Source: an uncultured Fimbriimonadales bacterium
GTDB lineage: Bacteria > Armatimonadota > Fimbriimonadia > Fimbriimonadales > GBS-DC
Assembly (NCBI GenBank): GCA_937925775.1
Contig: CALAMM010000015.1
Span: 1-17,166 of the forward strand
Length of the DNA stretch: 17,166 nucleotides
Direction of reading: 5' to 3'
The notes beneath the pieces were generated by a model. It was not told where the DNA came from and did not search any database. It saw nothing but the letters and a program-made list of their open reading frames with translations. The translations under genes were made by a program, and so were the position numbers. Within the stretch, counting starts at the first letter, position 1; each line of letters opens with the position of its first letter. This document shows positions 1 to 11,161 of this stretch, one piece after another.

Positions 1-270
1 GGCGGCGACCCCTTGCCCCCCGAAGGCGTGCCGTTCACCCTGCGCATCCGCCAAGAGGGCGGACAGCTCGTCGGGACGCTGGAGACGCTGCTGGGTTCGC
101 AAGAGTTCAGCATCGCCGCGCCCGACGGCGATACGCTCACACTCACCCTCGAAATGGGCGGGATGAGCATCACGGTCAACGCCACCGTCGCGGGCGATAG
201 GCTCACAGGCACCATCAACGTGATGGGGCTGTCGTTCACAATAGAGGCGCGGCGCACGCCGAATGTATAA
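1..270 (+). CDS. 3' end of a beta-rich, probably secreted protein (5' partial)
   Basis: The reading frame is open from the first base of the window to TAA at 268-270, so this is the C-terminal part (about 89 residues) of a longer protein. A TTG at 13 could serve as a start, but the frame continues upstream of it and there is no ribosome site. The residues alternate between short polar turns and hydrophobic strands (RIRQEGGQLVGTL, TLTLTLEMGG, DRLTGTINV), the pattern of a small antiparallel beta-barrel. Comparable tails occur, from memory, at the end of secreted amidohydrolases in Armatimonadota and Acidobacteria, but nothing here identifies the catalytic part. Its last codons overlap the promoter of the next gene. 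Function not assignable. Confidence 0.6.
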   Translation, partial: GGDPLPPEGVPFTLRIRQEGGQLVGTLETLLGSQEFSIAAPDGDTLTLTLEMGGMSITVNATVAGDRLTGTINVMGLSFTIEARRTPNV

Positions 271-271
271 T
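266..271 (+). promoter_or_regulatory. -10 box (TATAAT) for a leaderless TPR lipoprotein transcript
   Basis: A perfect TATAAT overlaps the stop codon of the preceding gene and lies exactly 7 bases before the ATG at 279. That spacing would put the transcription start on or next to the A of the ATG. The 7 bases in between (TATCCGC) contain no Shine-Dalgarno sequence. No good -35 box is visible at 16-18 bases upstream. Confidence 0.5.
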
Positions 272-278
272 ATCCGCT

Positions 279-1043
279 ATGCGACAACTGTACTGGTTGC
301 TTGCAGCGACTCTGATATTGGCAGGCTGTGGACGGAAGGAGGAGGCGCGTGCTGAGCAGGGACTGCTGCAGCAGGGCGTGCAAAAGTTAGAAGCACGCGA
401 CTACGCAGGCGCGGCGGAACTGTTCAAGCAGTATGTAGAGCAATCGCCCAACCTCACTGTGGCGCTACAGGAGGTCTACAAGGCGTACATGCGCCAGCCC
501 AACCGCCCCGTCGCGCAGGCGTACGAGTTCCTCGTGCAGTATGAACCGCGTGCAAACGAAATGAAAGTGGCCATCGACCGCGCGGGCTACTATCAAGTGC
601 TGGGCACGCTGGCGTTCCTCTCAGGTAAGAGCGATGTGTATGCGCGGTGGTTCGAGAAAGCGCTGGAGCTGGACCCGAACAACCACCTCGCGATGAACGA
701 CTACGCTTACGCGCTGGCGGAGGACAACCGCGACCTGGAGAAGGCGTTGCGACTCATTAGGCGGGCGATTGCCATCAAGTCGAATGTCGGCGCATATCAC
801 GACACGCACGGCTGGGTACTGTATAAGCTGGGTCGGTACGAGGAAGCTCTTCGCGAGCTGCGTATTGCTGTGCAAACCGCGCCCGACACCGCCGACTTGC
901 GCTATCACCTCGCTGCGGTCTACGCGAAGTTGGGGCAGAGGGACGACGCGCTGGTGGAGCTGGAGAAAGCCCTTGCCTTACAGCCGGGGCACCCAGCCGC
1001 GCTGGAGTTGCGAAAAGCGTTGACGGGTGGGGGTAAGCAGTGA
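279..1043 (+). CDS. TPR-repeat lipoprotein
   Basis: This is a 254-residue exported lipoprotein built from tetratricopeptide repeats, which usually act as protein-binding scaffolds. Residues 1-16 form a short signal peptide ending in the lipobox L-A-G-C, with Cys17 as the predicted lipidated residue. Repeat-like helix pairs follow at about 23-58, 100-135, 136-170, 171-204 and 205-238; the last two (GWVLYKLGRYEEALRELRIA and YAKLGQRDDALVELEKALAL) are textbook TPRs. The start is fixed by the lipobox and by TATAAT just upstream; there is no ribosome site, suggesting a leaderless message. Its TGA overlaps the GTG start of the NhaC-type gene, so the two are probably co-translated. Partner unknown; a role in envelope assembly or linked to the antiporter is only inference. 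Confidence 0.85.
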   Translation: MRQLYWLLAATLILAGCGRKEEARAEQGLLQQGVQKLEARDYAGAAELFKQYVEQSPNLTVALQEVYKAYMRQPNRPVAQAYEFLVQYEPRANEMKVAIDRAGYYQVLGTLAFLSGKSDVYARWFEKALELDPNNHLAMNDYAYALAEDNRDLEKALRLIRRAIAIKSNVGAYHDTHGWVLYKLGRYEEALRELRIAVQTAPDTADLRYHLAAVYAKLGQRDDALVELEKALALQPGHPAALELRKALTGGGKQ

Positions 1044-2953
1044 AGCGGATTCCCCTCAGGCTTTCGTATCCCGCGCTTATTCTTCTGATTGCGGTTTGCC
1101 AGTTCGGGGCGTGCGCTTACGCCGCAGAGGTCACGGTTCCCTCCGTTGCCCTCTCAGGGGTGCCTCTCACCCTTCGCGGCGACGGCTTGCCCCCGCGTGC
1201 CACCGCGCGAATTCAGTTTCGGAACGCTCAGGGTGAAATCACGCTGTCGACTGAGGCGCGCACTGACGAGTCGGGCGCGTTCGAGCAACGGGTGCGCCTC
1301 GATACGCTGGGCGTGCTACGCTATCAGTGGCAGGTAGGAGCGGTGTCGGGGGAGGGGTTGGTGCGCGTCATCCCCGCGTGGTGGAGCCTGCTACCCCCCA
1401 TCTTGGCGGTTATACTGGCACTGCTCCTACGGCAGGTGGTGCTGGCGTTGCTGGGAGGGGTGTGGCTGGGCGCGTGGATGATTGCAGGGGCGGACCCGTT
1501 CACAGCACTCCTGCGCGTGGTAGACACCTACCTGCTGGATGCCTACGCCGACCGCGACCATCTACAAATCATCGGCTTCACGGTGCTGCTGGGTGGCATG
1601 GTGGGCGTCATCACCCGCGCGGGCGGACTGAAGGCGATTGTGCGGGTGCTGAGCCGCCGCGTGCGCTCCGACCGCGGCGTGCAGCTCAGCGCCTACTTGA
1701 TGGGACTCATCCTCTTCATCGACGACTACGCCAACACGCTGTTTGTGGGGGCGACGCTGCGCCCCTTAGCCGACCGATTCCGCGTCTCCCGCGAGAAACT
1801 GGCGTATCTCGTCGACTCGACCGCAGCGCCTGTAGCGAACCTCGCGTTAATTGGCACTTGGATCGGCTTCGAAGTGTCGCTGATTGCCGACAGTTTCAAA
1901 GCCGCAGGGATTGGTTTGGAGCCGTACTGGGCGTTTTTGATGAGCCTGCCATATCGGTTCTATCCGATTTTCGCGCTGGTGTTTATTGCGTGGCTGCTGA
2001 TTTGGGGGCGCGATTTCGGGGCGATGTACCGTGCGGAGCGGCGTGCCCGCGAGACGGGTAAAGTGCTGGCAGACACGGCATCGCCCTTAGCGAACTACGA
2101 ATCGGCGGAGTTGCTACCGCCTGACCACCTGCATGGGAGCGTGTGGAGCGCGCTGCTGCCGCTCCTCGCTGCGCTGGGTGGGGCGCTGGGTGGGTTAATC
2201 TACACAGGCTACTACGGTGCGCTCGGTGCGGGCGAGGCGATTACGCTCCGCTCGGTGCTGTCCCATGCGAACTCGTATCTCAGTCTGACATGGGGTGCGC
2301 TGGTGGGGTGTGGGGTGGCGTTCGTCTGTGTCGTGCCCACGCGAGCCTTGAACTTGCGCGAGGCGTTTGACGCATGGGTTGGCGGCGCACGCGCGATGGT
2401 GTTGGCAGTGGTCATTCTCGGCTTGGCGTGGAGCCTCGGTGATGTCTGCGAGGCGTTGCACACGGCCCAGTATCTGGTGCAAGCGCTTCAGGGCAACCTC
2501 AGTCCCGCTTGGCTACCTGCGCTCACCACGCTAATCGCCGCGGGGATTAGTTTCGCGATAGGCAGTTCGTGGGGCACGATGAGTATCCTAATGCCGCTGG
2601 CGATTCCGCTGGCGCACACGCTGACCGCGGGGCTGGACGCTTCCACGCAACAGTTCTATCTGCTTGCGACGCTTTCGTCCGTGCTGGCAGGCGCAACTTT
2701 CGGAGACCACTGCTCGCCGATTTCAGATACGACGGTGCTGTCGTCCATTTTCGCGGGGTCCGACCACATCGACCATGTGCGCACGCAGTTGCCCTACGCG
2801 CTGGTGGTGGGCGCGGTGGCGTGGCTGATAGGCGATGTGGCGACAGGGTTCGGCTTGCCCGTGTGGGGTGCGCTACTGCTGGGCGTTGTGGTGCTGGGCG
2901 CGATTGTGCGCGTGTTTGGCAAGCCAACGCCGAGGTATGAAGGCGAGGCGTAG
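1040..2953 (+). CDS. NhaC-family Na+/H+ antiporter with secreted N-terminal beta domain
   Basis: The 637-residue protein is an inner-membrane transporter of the NhaC family (PF03553-like), which exchanges sodium, or in some members organic acids, against protons. Residues 1-29 look like a cleavable signal peptide (AYA then AE), 30-110 form a soluble Ig-like beta domain, and about 112-627 contain many hydrophobic helices. Family hallmarks are FIDDYANTLFVGATLRPLAD (Asp228-Asp229), the AIGSSWGTMSILMPLAIPLA helix and FGDHCSPISDTTVLSS (Asp556-His557, Asp563). Usual NhaC proteins are about 450-550 residues, so the exported front domain is extra. The GTG start overlaps the previous stop as GTGA, implying translational coupling. 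The substrate cannot be told from sequence alone. The stop codon directly abuts that of the convergent DUF58 gene. Confidence 0.85.
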   Translation: MKRIPLRLSYPALILLIAVCQFGACAYAAEVTVPSVALSGVPLTLRGDGLPPRATARIQFRNAQGEITLSTEARTDESGAFEQRVRLDTLGVLRYQWQVGAVSGEGLVRVIPAWWSLLPPILAVILALLLRQVVLALLGGVWLGAWMIAGADPFTALLRVVDTYLLDAYADRDHLQIIGFTVLLGGMVGVITRAGGLKAIVRVLSRRVRSDRGVQLSAYLMGLILFIDDYANTLFVGATLRPLADRFRVSREKLAYLVDSTAAPVANLALIGTWIGFEVSLIADSFKAAGIGLEPYWAFLMSLPYRFYPIFALVFIAWLLIWGRDFGAMYRAERRARETGKVLADTASPLANYESAELLPPDHLHGSVWSALLPLLAALGGALGGLIYTGYYGALGAGEAITLRSVLSHANSYLSLTWGALVGCGVAFVCVVPTRALNLREAFDAWVGGARAMVLAVVILGLAWSLGDVCEALHTAQYLVQALQGNLSPAWLPALTTLIAAGISFAIGSSWGTMSILMPLAIPLAHTLTAGLDASTQQFYLLATLSSVLAGATFGDHCSPISDTTVLSSIFAGSDHIDHVRTQLPYALVVGAVAWLIGDVATGFGLPVWGALLLGVVVLGAIVRVFGKPTPRYEGEA

Positions 2954-4264
2954 CTACAACCCGCCGCGCGCCTTCACCTGCAGGTAATAGTTCACCAAGT
3001 TCGCCACAAGGGTGTCGGGGTCGGCGTCGATACAGTGGACGCCCATGCGCTCCAGCGTGCGCATCGCCGCGAGTCGGTCGTCAAGCACCTGGGTGGCGAC
3101 GGCGCGACGATAGAGTTCCACAGGCGTGTCAGGCGTCTGCTGCTGCCATGCATGCAGGCGCGGGTCGGACACCGTTATCGCCACGCACAGATGCTGCTTG
3201 CGCAGTGCGCCGACGGCGTGGAGCAACATTCGTGAGGTGTCGGGGTCAATCAGGTCGGTAAACAGCGCAATTAGCGAGCGTTTGCGCCACCGCTTCGCCA
3301 AGTAGGTTGCTGCATACAGGTAGTCCGATTCCACCATGCGTGGCTGGGCATCGTGCAAGGCGTCGACGAGTTTGCCCACCTGCGCTCGCCCGCGCTGCGG
3401 CGGGCTAAACAGGTCGATTTCGTCCGCGAACACCACTGCGCCCACCTTGTCGTCCATTTGCACGGCGACATAGGCAAGCATCAGCGCGGCGTTCAACACC
3501 GCGTCGAATTTGCGCCTGCCCTCCACTTCCGCCAGCATGGTGCGCCCTGCATCCAGCATGAGGATCACATTCTGGCTCCGTTCGGTCTGATAGTCGCGCA
3601 CGATGGGCTTGCCGCGTCGGGCAGTGGCTTTCCAATCGATTCGGCGGAACTCATCGTCGGGGGTATATTCGCGCAGCGATTCGAACTCCGTGCCCTGTCC
3701 GCGCAGGCGCAGCTGGCGGAAGCCCATCTGCTGCAAGCGTCCGCGATGACGCAGCAGGTCGTACTCGCGCATCTGCAGCAGGTTGGGGTACACTGGTGCG
3801 ACTTCGCGGGCGGGCAAGCGGTAGTCGCGCGCGGTCAGCCCGAATCGCCCCTCCACGCGCACAAACACATCTTCGAACCGCGCCTCGCCCCGATAGCGCG
3901 GCTTAAGGTGATAGGCGACCTGCGCGGGCAGGTGGGGCTGAAGGAGGAGGTGGAACTCGCGCTGGTCGTAGTCGCAGAGTGGCGGTGGCTCGTCGCGTAG
4001 GCGGGCGCGACGCGGCGTGGTCAGCATATGCTCCAAGTGCAACTCGATCCGATTCGCTGCCCCGACCGACAGCACACGCTCGTGCCTGCGCTGCACGCGA
4101 AAAGCGTCGGCACGGGGCAGCGTCAGTGCGTCCACCGTTATCGCCAGAATCGCCAATAGGTCTACAAGCAGGACCAGCCCTAACCAATCGGGGCGGACCG
4201 CCCCCACTAAGGCGGCCAGCCCGCCCAATCCCAGCAAAATCCACGCACGAGGAGTGAGTACCAC
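2954..4264 (-). CDS. DUF58 / von Willebrand A-like domain membrane protein
   Basis: This 436-residue protein belongs to the DUF58 family, whose members often work beside MoxR-type AAA+ ATPases. Two hydrophobic helices (about residues 7-22 and 27-47) anchor it; a beta-rich region follows, then the family signature RRIDWKATARRGKPIVRDYQ at 208-227. A VWA-like fold comes next, with a degenerate metal site (LDAGRTM near 237-243, against the DxSxS of true MIDAS sites) and FTDLID around 335. The GTG start lies three bases beyond the prepilin stop, so the gene is probably the last in a prepilin-DUF58 unit; its ribosome site is weak, suggesting coupling. No moxR gene lies within the window. Function is not established for the family; roles in folding or maturing envelope complexes are proposed. 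Confidence 0.85.
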   Translation of the reverse strand: MVLTPRAWILLGLGGLAALVGAVRPDWLGLVLLVDLLAILAITVDALTLPRADAFRVQRRHERVLSVGAANRIELHLEHMLTTPRRARLRDEPPPLCDYDQREFHLLLQPHLPAQVAYHLKPRYRGEARFEDVFVRVEGRFGLTARDYRLPAREVAPVYPNLLQMREYDLLRHRGRLQQMGFRQLRLRGQGTEFESLREYTPDDEFRRIDWKATARRGKPIVRDYQTERSQNVILMLDAGRTMLAEVEGRRKFDAVLNAALMLAYVAVQMDDKVGAVVFADEIDLFSPPQRGRAQVGKLVDALHDAQPRMVESDYLYAATYLAKRWRKRSLIALFTDLIDPDTSRMLLHAVGALRKQHLCVAITVSDPRLHAWQQQTPDTPVELYRRAVATQVLDDRLAAMRTLERMGVHCIDADPDTLVANLVNYYLQVKARGGL

Positions 4265-4267
4265 CGC

Positions 4268-5146
4268 TCAATTGCACTCGCGTGCAGGGCGGTAGCACTT
4301 GCCCAGATTGTCCTCATCCACGATCCCCTGCACCTGGAACACACAGGGTTGGGGCGCAGTCCGCTCGCAGCGGCGCAGGTACGGCCCCTCGCCCAAGCAC
4401 CACGGGCGCGCCTCCCGCAGCGAGTCGAGCGTGTTGCCCGTCAAGTAGCGGTAGGTGCAGTTCGGCTGCTCGCGGCGCACTTTCAACACCTTGGAGTGTC
4501 CATCCGCGTAGTTCACCATCGCGGTCTGCGTGTGGCGTGCCTGAATCGGCACCTCCAGCGCGTCCATCCCTATCACGCTCCCACAGTTGCCGTTGAAAAT
4601 AATCATTAGGTGACCATCGAACATCATAATCGTCTCTGCAGGGAACTTCAGCTCGGCTAAGTTGACAGGGTTGCGTTTAGCAGGGCAACGGTTCCAGTCG
4701 GTGTTCAGGATATGCTGTCCGGGAATGGCAAGGTCAAAGTTGAACATATAACTGAGTTTACCGATTTGGGAGCATTCGCCGCCTGGTGTCTGGAGCGTGC
4801 TGGCGAGCGCCAAAATGCCGCCATGCAGATCCATCGGCTGACCGTCGGACGGGCAGCGCAGGATGTCCTTGTTCTTTGCGTAGGGGTAGGTCGCGCTAAT
4901 CATCGTGTATTGGCATCGCTGCCCTGCGCTGTTGACAGCGGTGTCGTAAATCGCGAACGGGAACTTCTCGTCGTAGTCCTGCACATACATCTGGATGGCG
5001 AGCGCCCAGTTCTTACCGTTGCTCAGACACTGGGTCTTGCGCGCCGATTCGCGTGCCTGAGCGAACACGGGGAACAAGATCGCCGCCAGGATGGCGATGA
5101 TCGCAATGACGACCAGCAGCTCAATTAGCGTAAAGCCTCTTCGCAT
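4268..5146 (-). CDS. Type IV prepilin-like protein, DUF1559 family
   Basis: The 292-residue product starts with a class III signal sequence: MRRG followed by FTLIELLVVIAIIAILAA. Cleavage by prepilin peptidase is expected after Gly4, leaving Phe at +1 and Glu at +5 of the mature protein, and the hydrophobic helix would anchor or polymerise it. The FPVFAQARESARKTQCLSN stretch after the helix and the later RHTQTAMVNYADGHSK motif (an H-x-G-type DUF1559 tail) are typical of the large pseudopilin families in Planctomycetes and Armatimonadota, with many paralogues per genome. Several cysteines in the globular part suggest disulfides. The ATG is set by the peptidase motif and by GGAGGAG with about 6 bases of spacing. 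It may form part of a pilus, pseudopilus or surface layer; which one is unknown. Confidence 0.9.
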   Translation of the reverse strand: MRRGFTLIELLVVIAIIAILAAILFPVFAQARESARKTQCLSNGKNWALAIQMYVQDYDEKFPFAIYDTAVNSAGQRCQYTMISATYPYAKNKDILRCPSDGQPMDLHGGILALASTLQTPGGECSQIGKLSYMFNFDLAIPGQHILNTDWNRCPAKRNPVNLAELKFPAETIMMFDGHLMIIFNGNCGSVIGMDALEVPIQARHTQTAMVNYADGHSKVLKVRREQPNCTYRYLTGNTLDSLREARPWCLGEGPYLRRCERTAPQPCVFQVQGIVDEDNLGKCYRPARECN

Positions 5147-5150
5147 GGTT

Positions 5151-5158
5151 GCTCCTCC
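5151..5158 (-). promoter_or_regulatory. Ribosome binding site of the prepilin gene
   Basis: Read on the - strand, the bases just before the ATG at 5146 are GAGGAGGAGCAACC. The purine run is a strong Shine-Dalgarno sequence and confirms the start, in contrast with the deoC gene upstream, which has none. Confidence 0.7.
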
Positions 5159-5165
5159 TCGACAG

Positions 5166-5178
5166 AGTGTTAGACACT
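5166..5178 (-). repeat. 13-bp palindrome AGTGT-TAG-ACACT before the prepilin gene
   Basis: Two perfect 5-base arms flank a 3-base centre, ending 20 bases before the prepilin ATG. It could be an operator or a small hairpin in the leader. The arms are short, so chance is possible. Confidence 0.35.
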
Positions 5179-5190
5179 GGTTGCAAACAA

Positions 5191-5256
5191 AGGGTTTCTG
5201 TTGGGGATAGAGCAGCTTTTGGGAGTTAGCTTCGCTGCTCCTCGTTCGGAAACCCT
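5191..5256 (-). promoter_or_regulatory. Nested stem structure between deoC and the prepilin gene (leader element or terminator)
   Basis: On the - strand the outer arms AGGGTTTC and GAAACCCT (8 of 8 paired) enclose inner arms GAGCAGC and GCTGCTC (7 of 7 paired), separated by an internal loop of 8 and 11 bases and closed by a 17-base loop. The structure ends 44 bases before the prepilin ATG and is followed by TTTGTTTG. That T-rich tail makes it a possible terminator for deoC; its position also fits a structured 5' leader of the prepilin message. The surrounding 5147-5338 region holds no gene and is less GC-rich than its neighbours. Confidence 0.45.
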
Positions 5257-5338
5257 CGTTGCAGTGTTTAGATTACGCCTCCACTTTCTCGATTCCTGCA
5301 TGTATTCCGATGAATTCGCGTGGATTTTGACTGTACGG

Positions 5339-6376
5339 TCAGTCATACGAGAACTCGTCTTCGGCGCGGTAGGCACTTGTGAGCTGCTTGACTATCTGGC
5401 GCACCAGGTCGTTCAGCAGGGCGCTTGCGCCGAAACGGAACCGTTCGGGGGTGAGCCATTCGTCGCCGAGCGTTTCATAGAGCAGCACCAGATAGCGAAT
5501 GGCGTCTTTTGCGGTGCGGATACCGCCTGCAGGCTTCATTCCCACGGCGCGCCCTGTGGCATCGTAGAAGTCGCGTATCGCTTCCAGCATCACCAGCGTT
5601 GTAGGGAGGGTGGCGGCGGGTTGAACCTTGCCCGTGCTGGTCTTGATGAAGTCCGCACCTGCCATCAGCGCGATGTGCGCCGCTTTGCGTATCGCGTCGT
5701 AGTCGCCCAGTTCCCCCGTCTCCAGAATCACTTTCAGGTGGACGCGCTCGCCGCAGGCGTCTTTTACTTTCGCGATTTCGTCGAACACGCGCCGATACTC
5801 GCCGTGCAGGAACGCGCCGCGATTGATGACCATGTCGATTTCGTCTGCGCCCTCGCGGATTGCCCACTTCACATCGGCAAGGCGCAGGTGGAACGGATAT
5901 TGCCCTGAGGGGAACGCTGTGCCGACGGCGGCGACCTTGATGGTGGTGCCTTGCAGGGCGTCTTTGGCAACGGCGATGAAGTTGGGGTACACGCACACGG
6001 CGGCGACAGGGGGTGCCGCGACGGTCTCAGGGTCGGGCATGCCCGCGCGCGGCGTGTAGGGGTGGCGGGCGCGACTGCATAAACGCCTGACCTTCTCTTC
6101 GGTATCCGCGCCCTCCAATGTCGTCAGGTCGCACATGCGAATTGCAAGGCGCAGCGCGAAGAGCTTGCTCTCGTGCTTGATACTGCGCTTACCGAGCCAC
6201 TCGCAGCGTTGCTGGAGTTCGTAGGCGTTCACTGGGGGAACCGTGCGCCACATCTGCCCGGCTTTGGGGATGAGGCCTCGCAGCGTGCGGCGATCGGCAA
6301 GGTCAACCCCGCGCAGCTCCCCGAAGGGGATCGACGGCGTCGCCTCGCAGCGTCTCACAGGCGTCAACGCAACCAT
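5339..6376 (-). CDS. deoC: Deoxyribose-phosphate aldolase (long form)
   Basis: DeoC cleaves 2-deoxyribose 5-phosphate to glyceraldehyde 3-phosphate and acetaldehyde, the last step of deoxynucleoside catabolism in the cytoplasm. The TIM-barrel motifs are all present: CDLTTLEGADTEEKVRRLC (82-100), the proton-relay Asp181 in EIDMVINRGA, GADFIKTSTGK with Schiff-base Lys245, and GMKPAGGIRT with Lys281. A tyrosine (Tyr344) sits next to the C-terminus, as does the catalytic C-terminal tyrosine of the E. coli enzyme. At 345 residues it belongs with the longer, human-like form rather than the roughly 220-260 residue bacterial form; the first 60 or so residues are extra. The start lacks a ribosome site but has an extended -10 box six bases upstream. 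It follows rpoC after 124 bases. Confidence 0.92.
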   Translation of the reverse strand: MVALTPVRRCEATPSIPFGELRGVDLADRRTLRGLIPKAGQMWRTVPPVNAYELQQRCEWLGKRSIKHESKLFALRLAIRMCDLTTLEGADTEEKVRRLCSRARHPYTPRAGMPDPETVAAPPVAAVCVYPNFIAVAKDALQGTTIKVAAVGTAFPSGQYPFHLRLADVKWAIREGADEIDMVINRGAFLHGEYRRVFDEIAKVKDACGERVHLKVILETGELGDYDAIRKAAHIALMAGADFIKTSTGKVQPAATLPTTLVMLEAIRDFYDATGRAVGMKPAGGIRTAKDAIRYLVLLYETLGDEWLTPERFRFGASALLNDLVRQIVKQLTSAYRAEDEFSYD

Positions 6377-6382
6377 AGATAC

Positions 6383-6388
6383 AGTTTA
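6383..6388 (-). promoter_or_regulatory. Extended -10 box (TGG-TAAACT) for leaderless deoC
   Basis: Reading on the - strand, TAAACT preceded by TGG forms an extended -10 element, and only six bases (GTATCT) separate it from the ATG at 6376. Transcription would start at or beside the start codon. No Shine-Dalgarno sequence and no clear -35 box are present. Confidence 0.45.
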
Positions 6389-6416
6389 CCAGAAACCGAC
6401 GGCGGACAGCGAGGTG

Positions 6417-6446
6417 GCCCCTTGCAGCGGTTGGCTGGCAAGGGGC
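6417..6446 (-). terminator. Stem-loop after rpoC, possible terminator without T-tract
   Basis: Arms GCCCCTTGC (6417-6425) and GCAAGGGGC (6438-6446) pair perfectly over 9 bp around a 12-base loop, 55 bases past the rpoC stop and upstream of the deoC promoter. No T-run follows on the - strand, so it is not a standard intrinsic terminator; it may stop, pause or protect the rpoBC message. Confidence 0.45.
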
Positions 6447-6500
6447 ACAGCGACGCCTTAGAAGGACATCGCACCCGCTGGCTGTCGCCATCGCGTCGGG

Positions 6501-11150
<4,650 letters not shown>

Positions 11151-11161
11151 AGAGTTTCACC

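Noticed and set aside
3353..4000. 215-residue + strand frame antisense to the DUF58 gene
   Set aside because: It has no start context or recognisable motif and lies wholly opposite a gene with clear family signatures; long antisense frames are expected in GC-rich DNA.
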